Shown piece by piece: positions 61,285 to 64,000 of a stretch of 64,000 nt of DNA. The notes under the pieces are model-generated. The model made no database searches. It saw nothing but the letters and a program-made list of their open reading frames with translations, and was not told where the DNA came from. Source of the stretch: Kumtagia sp963820075. GTDB taxonomy: Bacteria > Pseudomonadota > Alphaproteobacteria > Rhizobiales > Rhizobiaceae. Both the position numbers and the translations under genes were made by a program. How positions within the stretch are numbered: the first letter of the stretch is position 1; every line of letters starts with the position of its first letter. Location: assembly GCA_963820075.1 (NCBI GenBank), contig CAWFYS010000019.1:124001-188000 (forward strand), written 5' to 3'.

Positions 61285-62091
61285 TCAGACAGGATGCTCG
61301 TGCCTGCCATGCGCGAAACCGAGTTCGCCGAGGCGCCGCGATGCCGATGGAGGCAAGGGCGGATGACCCGGCGTTCGCGCCGCGTCAAGCAAAAGTTCAT
61401 CGCAGCCGGCTTCCGTTTCGGCGATCAGGCGCCGCATGAACTCGTCGCGGTCGAGACCGGCCGGGATGGGCGGCAGGAACCTTGCCTTGATCGTTCCCGG
61501 ATAGCGCAAGAACTTCCGCCGCGGCCAGAACAGCCCGGCGACATGAACCACCGGGACCACCGGCATGCCGAGCTGCGCATAGAGTTCCACGATGCCGTAT
61601 TTGTAGGCCGGCTCGTCTCCCGGCGCACGCCGCGTACCCTCCGGATAGATGATGAGCTGCCGGTCGTCGGCCATCTCCCGCCGGGTTTCGGCCACCACTT
61701 TCTTCAAAGCCTTGGAACGGCTGCCGCGGTCGACCGGGATGAGGCGCATCTTGAGGATGTACCAGCCGAAGAAAGGTATCCAGGTCAGTTCACGCTTGAG
61801 GATGTAGAGCGGGTCGCGCAGATGCGGGAAAAAGGCGATCGCATCCCAGAATGATTGATGTTTGGGCGCCAGAATGAAGGAGCCTTCGGGCAGGTTCTCC
61901 AACCCCGTTATCTCGCTTTTCGTGCCGGCGAGCTTGTCGTGCAGCCAAAGGCTGGAGCGCGCCCAGGACTTCGGCACGAGCCACGCCGTCTTGCGCGGCA
62001 TCAGGAAGAACACAGGCGCCCACAGGATCATCTGGACGATCAGGTTCGCATAAAAGACAGCGTTGAACACCAGCGATCGAATTGCGAGCAT
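61285..62091 (-). CDS. plsC: 1-acyl-sn-glycerol-3-phosphate acyltransferase
   Basis: Adds the second acyl chain in phospholipid synthesis, at the inner membrane. 268 residues from ATG 62091; extension to 62172 would translate repeat C3 and is rejected. An N-terminal hydrophobic segment (LVFNAVFYANLIVQMILWAPVFFLM) anchors it. The catalytic HX4D motif is KHQSFWDA (about 77-84), and IPVDRGSR and YPEGTRRAPG follow in order. In relatives this gene commonly follows ftsE-ftsX-ydcF; here it is apart from them and precedes a small gene and minE on the same strand. Confidence 0.9.
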   Translation of the reverse strand: MLAIRSLVFNAVFYANLIVQMILWAPVFFLMPRKTAWLVPKSWARSSLWLHDKLAGTKSEITGLENLPEGSFILAPKHQSFWDAIAFFPHLRDPLYILKRELTWIPFFGWYILKMRLIPVDRGSRSKALKKVVAETRREMADDRQLIIYPEGTRRAPGDEPAYKYGIVELYAQLGMPVVPVVHVAGLFWPRRKFLRYPGTIKARFLPPIPAGLDRDEFMRRLIAETEAGCDELLLDAARTPGHPPLPPSASRRLGELGFAHGRHEHPV

Positions 62092-62167
62092 GAGCTGGAC
62101 GAAGGTCCTTTCGGGAGGATCAGGCCTTCGTACATCAGCCACCGCCCCCCGCACAGATGCGGGCTGG

Positions 62168-62215
62168 AGCATGATCCCCGAAAGTTGCAGACTTTTCGGA
62201 TAAGATCATGCAGGT
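62168..62215. repeat. Short palindromic repeat family C, copy 3
   Basis: GCATGATCCCCGAAAG...CTTTTCGGATAAGATCATGC, an imperfect palindrome like 23661-23698 and 55080-55125, upstream of plsC. Confidence 0.65.
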
Positions 62216-62246
62216 GCATGACTCCACCCAATTCATCCGGCTCTAT

Positions 62247-62444
62247 TTAGCCTCTGACCGCGCCCGGTCGCGCGTCTTGGGAAGCCGACCGGCCTGGCGC
62301 GCAGGCGGCTGCCTCGCAGACTTCGATGTGCCTGGCCAGCGCCGCGTTGGACAGCACCGCGCTTATCGTGCGGATGTCGCGGTTCTGGAACTTCGGCATC
62401 TGCTGAAGCTCCTGAAGCCGCTCGAGAAGTGCCACTCGGGTCAT
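62247..62444 (-). CDS. Small conserved-looking helical protein of unknown function
   Basis: 65 residues from ATG 62444 with an excellent aaaggagacg site. The N-terminal 45 residues (VALLERLQELQQMPKF, RDIRTISAVLSNAAL) look like two amphipathic helices; the tail is polar and may be disordered. It follows minE by 61 bases on the same strand, so it may be co-transcribed with minCDE. I do not recognise the family. Confidence 0.55.
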   Translation of the reverse strand: MTRVALLERLQELQQMPKFQNRDIRTISAVLSNAALARHIEVCEAAACAPGRSASQDARPGAVRG

Positions 62445-62505
62445 GCTCGTCTCCTTTCGTTCGATCGTCGGTTGCGGCAGTGCCGGCGCTTGGCGGCGGC
62501 TGCCG

Positions 62506-62769
62506 TCAGGCAGCCCGCACACCCGGTTTCAGCGGGACCTCGATGTCGACTTCCAGCGTCGAGACTTGTTCGCCGCGCTCCATCTTCACGTTCACCTTGT
62601 CGCGGTCGATCTGAACGTGCTTGGCGATGGCGGCAAGGATCTCTTCGCGCAGGAGCGCTACCAGGTCGGAGTTGCCAACCGACGCCCGCTCGTGCGCGAG
62701 CAGCACCTGCAGGCGCTCGCGCGCCGTGGGCGCCGAGCTCTGTTTGCTGAAGAAGCTGAAAATGCTCAT
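62506..62769 (-). CDS. minE: Cell division topological specificity factor MinE
   Basis: 87 residues. The membrane-targeting N-terminus MSIFSFFSKQSSAPTARERLQVLLAHERAS (landmarks FSFF and ARERL) is followed by the MinD-contact helix and the dimerisation domain (LREEILAAIAKHVQIDRDKVNV). It drives release of MinD from the membrane to set up pole-to-pole oscillation. The ATG overlaps the minD stop by four bases. Confidence 0.94.
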   Translation of the reverse strand: MSIFSFFSKQSSAPTARERLQVLLAHERASVGNSDLVALLREEILAAIAKHVQIDRDKVNVKMERGEQVSTLEVDIEVPLKPGVRAA

Positions 62770-63581
62770 GCTGCCCTCCGTCCGAATATCTTGCCGAACA
62801 GGCCGCGCTTTTCGCCCGGAATGGTCATCGGCACCGTTTCGCCGGCGAGCCGGCGCGCCGCGTCGAGATAGGCGAGCGCCGGTGCGCTGCTCTTGTCGGC
62901 AAGCGTGACCGGCGCCCCGAGGTTGGAAGCACGCAGCACCTCCATGCTCTCGGGAATGATGCCGAGCAACGGGATCGACAGAATTTCGAGCACATCGTCG
63001 ACCTTCAGCATGTCGCCGCGTTCGGCGCGCTTCGGGTCGTAGCGGGTCAGCAGCAGATGCTTTTCCACCCGGTCGCCGCGCTCGGCCCTGGCGGTTTTGG
63101 CATCGAGAAGACCGATGATGCGATCCGAATCGCGGACCGACGAGATTTCCGGATTCGTGACGACCACCGCGATGTCGGCGTGGCGCATGGCCAGCGTGGC
63201 GCCCCGTTCAATACCGGCCGGGCTGTCGCATATGATCCAGTCGAAGGTCTTTCTCAATTCGTCGATCACGCGCTCGACGCCTTCCGGCGTCAAATTGTCC
63301 TTGTCGCGGGTCTGCGATGCCGGCAGCAGGTGGAGCGTCTCCAGCCGCTTGTCGCGAATCAGCGCCTGCGGCAGCTTGGCGTCGCCCTGGATGACATTGA
63401 TCAGGTCGTAGACAACCCGCCGCTCGGCGCCCATGACGAGGTCGAGATTGCGCAGGCCGACGTCGAAATCCACGACGACCGTCTTCTCGTTCCTTTGCGC
63501 CAGCGCCGCGCCGAGCGCCGCGGTCGAAGTGGTCTTGCCGACGCCTCCCTTGCCCGATGTAACCACGACTACTTTCGCCAT
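62766..63581 (-). CDS. minD: Septum site-determining protein MinD
   Basis: 271 residues, ParA/MinD-type ATPase. The deviant Walker A SGKGGVGKTTSTAALG is at residues 9-24, DFDVGLRNLD at about 38-47, and DSPAGIERG provides the switch II region. The C-terminal amphipathic helix (KRGLFGKIFGRRAA) binds the membrane. It recruits MinC to block FtsZ away from midcell. It lies between minC and minE in the usual order, with a ggagaacgag site before its ATG. Confidence 0.95.
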   Translation of the reverse strand: MAKVVVVTSGKGGVGKTTSTAALGAALAQRNEKTVVVDFDVGLRNLDLVMGAERRVVYDLINVIQGDAKLPQALIRDKRLETLHLLPASQTRDKDNLTPEGVERVIDELRKTFDWIICDSPAGIERGATLAMRHADIAVVVTNPEISSVRDSDRIIGLLDAKTARAERGDRVEKHLLLTRYDPKRAERGDMLKVDDVLEILSIPLLGIIPESMEVLRASNLGAPVTLADKSSAPALAYLDAARRLAGETVPMTIPGEKRGLFGKIFGRRAA

Positions 63582-63614
63582 CTCGTTCTCCTGTGCCCCC
63601 CGGTGGCTGCCGGC

Positions 63615-64000
63615 TCAGTTCAATGGCTCTGCCATGATGGCATCGCCTTCCAGCCAGAATTGCACGGCTTGCCCGCGAAGCTTGCGGTCCATGTCCTCGG
63701 CGGTCTTGTAGAGGCCGTCGATCGCCAGCAATTCCGCTTCCAACTTTCGGCAGAAGATGCGCGCCGAGGCGTTGCCCACCGAGCCCGCCAGCGCTCGCCC
63801 GCGCAGTGTTCCGTAGACATGGATCGAGCCGCCGGCAACGATTTCCGCGCCTGATGCGACCGATCCGACAATCGTGACGTCGCCTTCGGGGAAAATCACC
63901 GATTGTCCGGAACGTACGGGCTGCTTGATGATGATCGAAGGCGCGGCCCGGGCCGCCGGCGGCATTTCGGCTGGCTGTGCGGGTCCCGCATGTTTGCCCG
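63615..64000 (-). CDS. minC: C-terminal part of septum inhibitor MinC, cut by the window edge
   Basis: About 128 residues, continuing past the right edge. The MinC C-terminal beta-helix is clear: PVRSGQSVIFPEGDVTIVGSVASGAEIVAGGSIHVYG (landmarks RSGQSV, GDVTI, GGSIHVYG), then RGRALAGSVGNASARIFC and LEAELLAIDG. This half binds MinD and dimerises; the FtsZ-inhibiting N-terminal domain would lie beyond 64000. It is the first gene of minCDE. Confidence 0.92.
   Translation of the reverse strand, partial: GKHAGPAQPAEMPPAARAAPSIIIKQPVRSGQSVIFPEGDVTIVGSVASGAEIVAGGSIHVYGTLRGRALAGSVGNASARIFCRKLEAELLAIDGLYKTAEDMDRKLRGQAVQFWLEGDAIMAEPLN

Noticed and set aside
62092..62172. Upstream start for plsC
   Set aside because: It would translate repeat C3; the hydrophobic N-terminus starts naturally at ATG 62091.

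Overview
The window looks like a chromosomal segment from a Hyphomicrobiales (Rhizobiales) alphaproteobacterium, probably close to Mesorhizobium/Phyllobacteriaceae. The base composition is high GC. It carries the aerobic cobaltochelatase pair cobS-cobT, minCDE, ftsEX, an alphaproteobacterial-style DNA ligase/exonuclease pair, and several families of palindromic intergenic repeats. The assignment is inferred from gene content; no database search was possible.

Layout. 0-4 kb: the end of an MFS exporter, argB, an ALDH7-type aldehyde dehydrogenase and rpe. 4-14.6 kb: an amino-sugar recycling locus. A leftward operon (NagK-like kinase, GntR regulator, SIS deaminase, nagA) diverges from a rightward operon (murQ, sugar-binding protein, two permeases, Gfo/Idh oxidoreductase, ABC ATPase). 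Paired ATACC direct repeats lie in the shared promoter region. 14.6-18.3 kb: an orphan LigD polymerase domain, a GNAT enzyme and a glucoamylase-family protein. 18.3-26.7 kb: a phosphoketolase module (xfp, DUF3141, pta, ackA, fabI) that would turn sugar phosphates into acetyl-phosphate and then acetyl-CoA or acetate. 26.8-34.3 kb: a methyltransferase, the ligase-associated exonuclease and its DNA ligase, a membrane protein, tRNA-Thr and an eroded accessory patch. 34.5-38.9 kb: a lipid kinase, hpt, ftsE, ftsX and a YdcF protein.

38.9-47.6 kb is accessory DNA: a flavin monooxygenase flanked by an inverted repeat, a caspase-like protease, and a three-gene RiPP locus. That locus has an exported 94-residue precursor ending in seven W-x-N triplets, a GrrM/OscB-type radical SAM/SPASM maturase, and a large AT-richer membrane protein whose start overlaps the maturase stop. 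47.6-55 kb: bolA, a J-domain protein, cobS, cobT, a phytase-like esterase and xseA. 55-61 kb is repeat-rich and holds a low-GC methyltransferase plus a second RiPP candidate: a roughly 545-residue repetitive protein with about 21 [DE]-T-x-K-E motifs, followed by an MvdC/MvdD-type ATP-grasp ligase. I read this as a giant graspetide-like system. 61-64 kb: tRNA-Leu, plsC, minE, minD and part of minC.

Quality caution. At least nine genes or RNAs need a one-base edit to restore a canonical reading: ABC permease (two edits), glucoamylase, xfp, ackA, a membrane protein, the third RiPP gene, the repetitive precursor (two compensating edits), and tRNA-Thr with an eight-base T loop. Most are one-base insertions. 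Uncorrected sequencing error explains this better than mass pseudogenisation.
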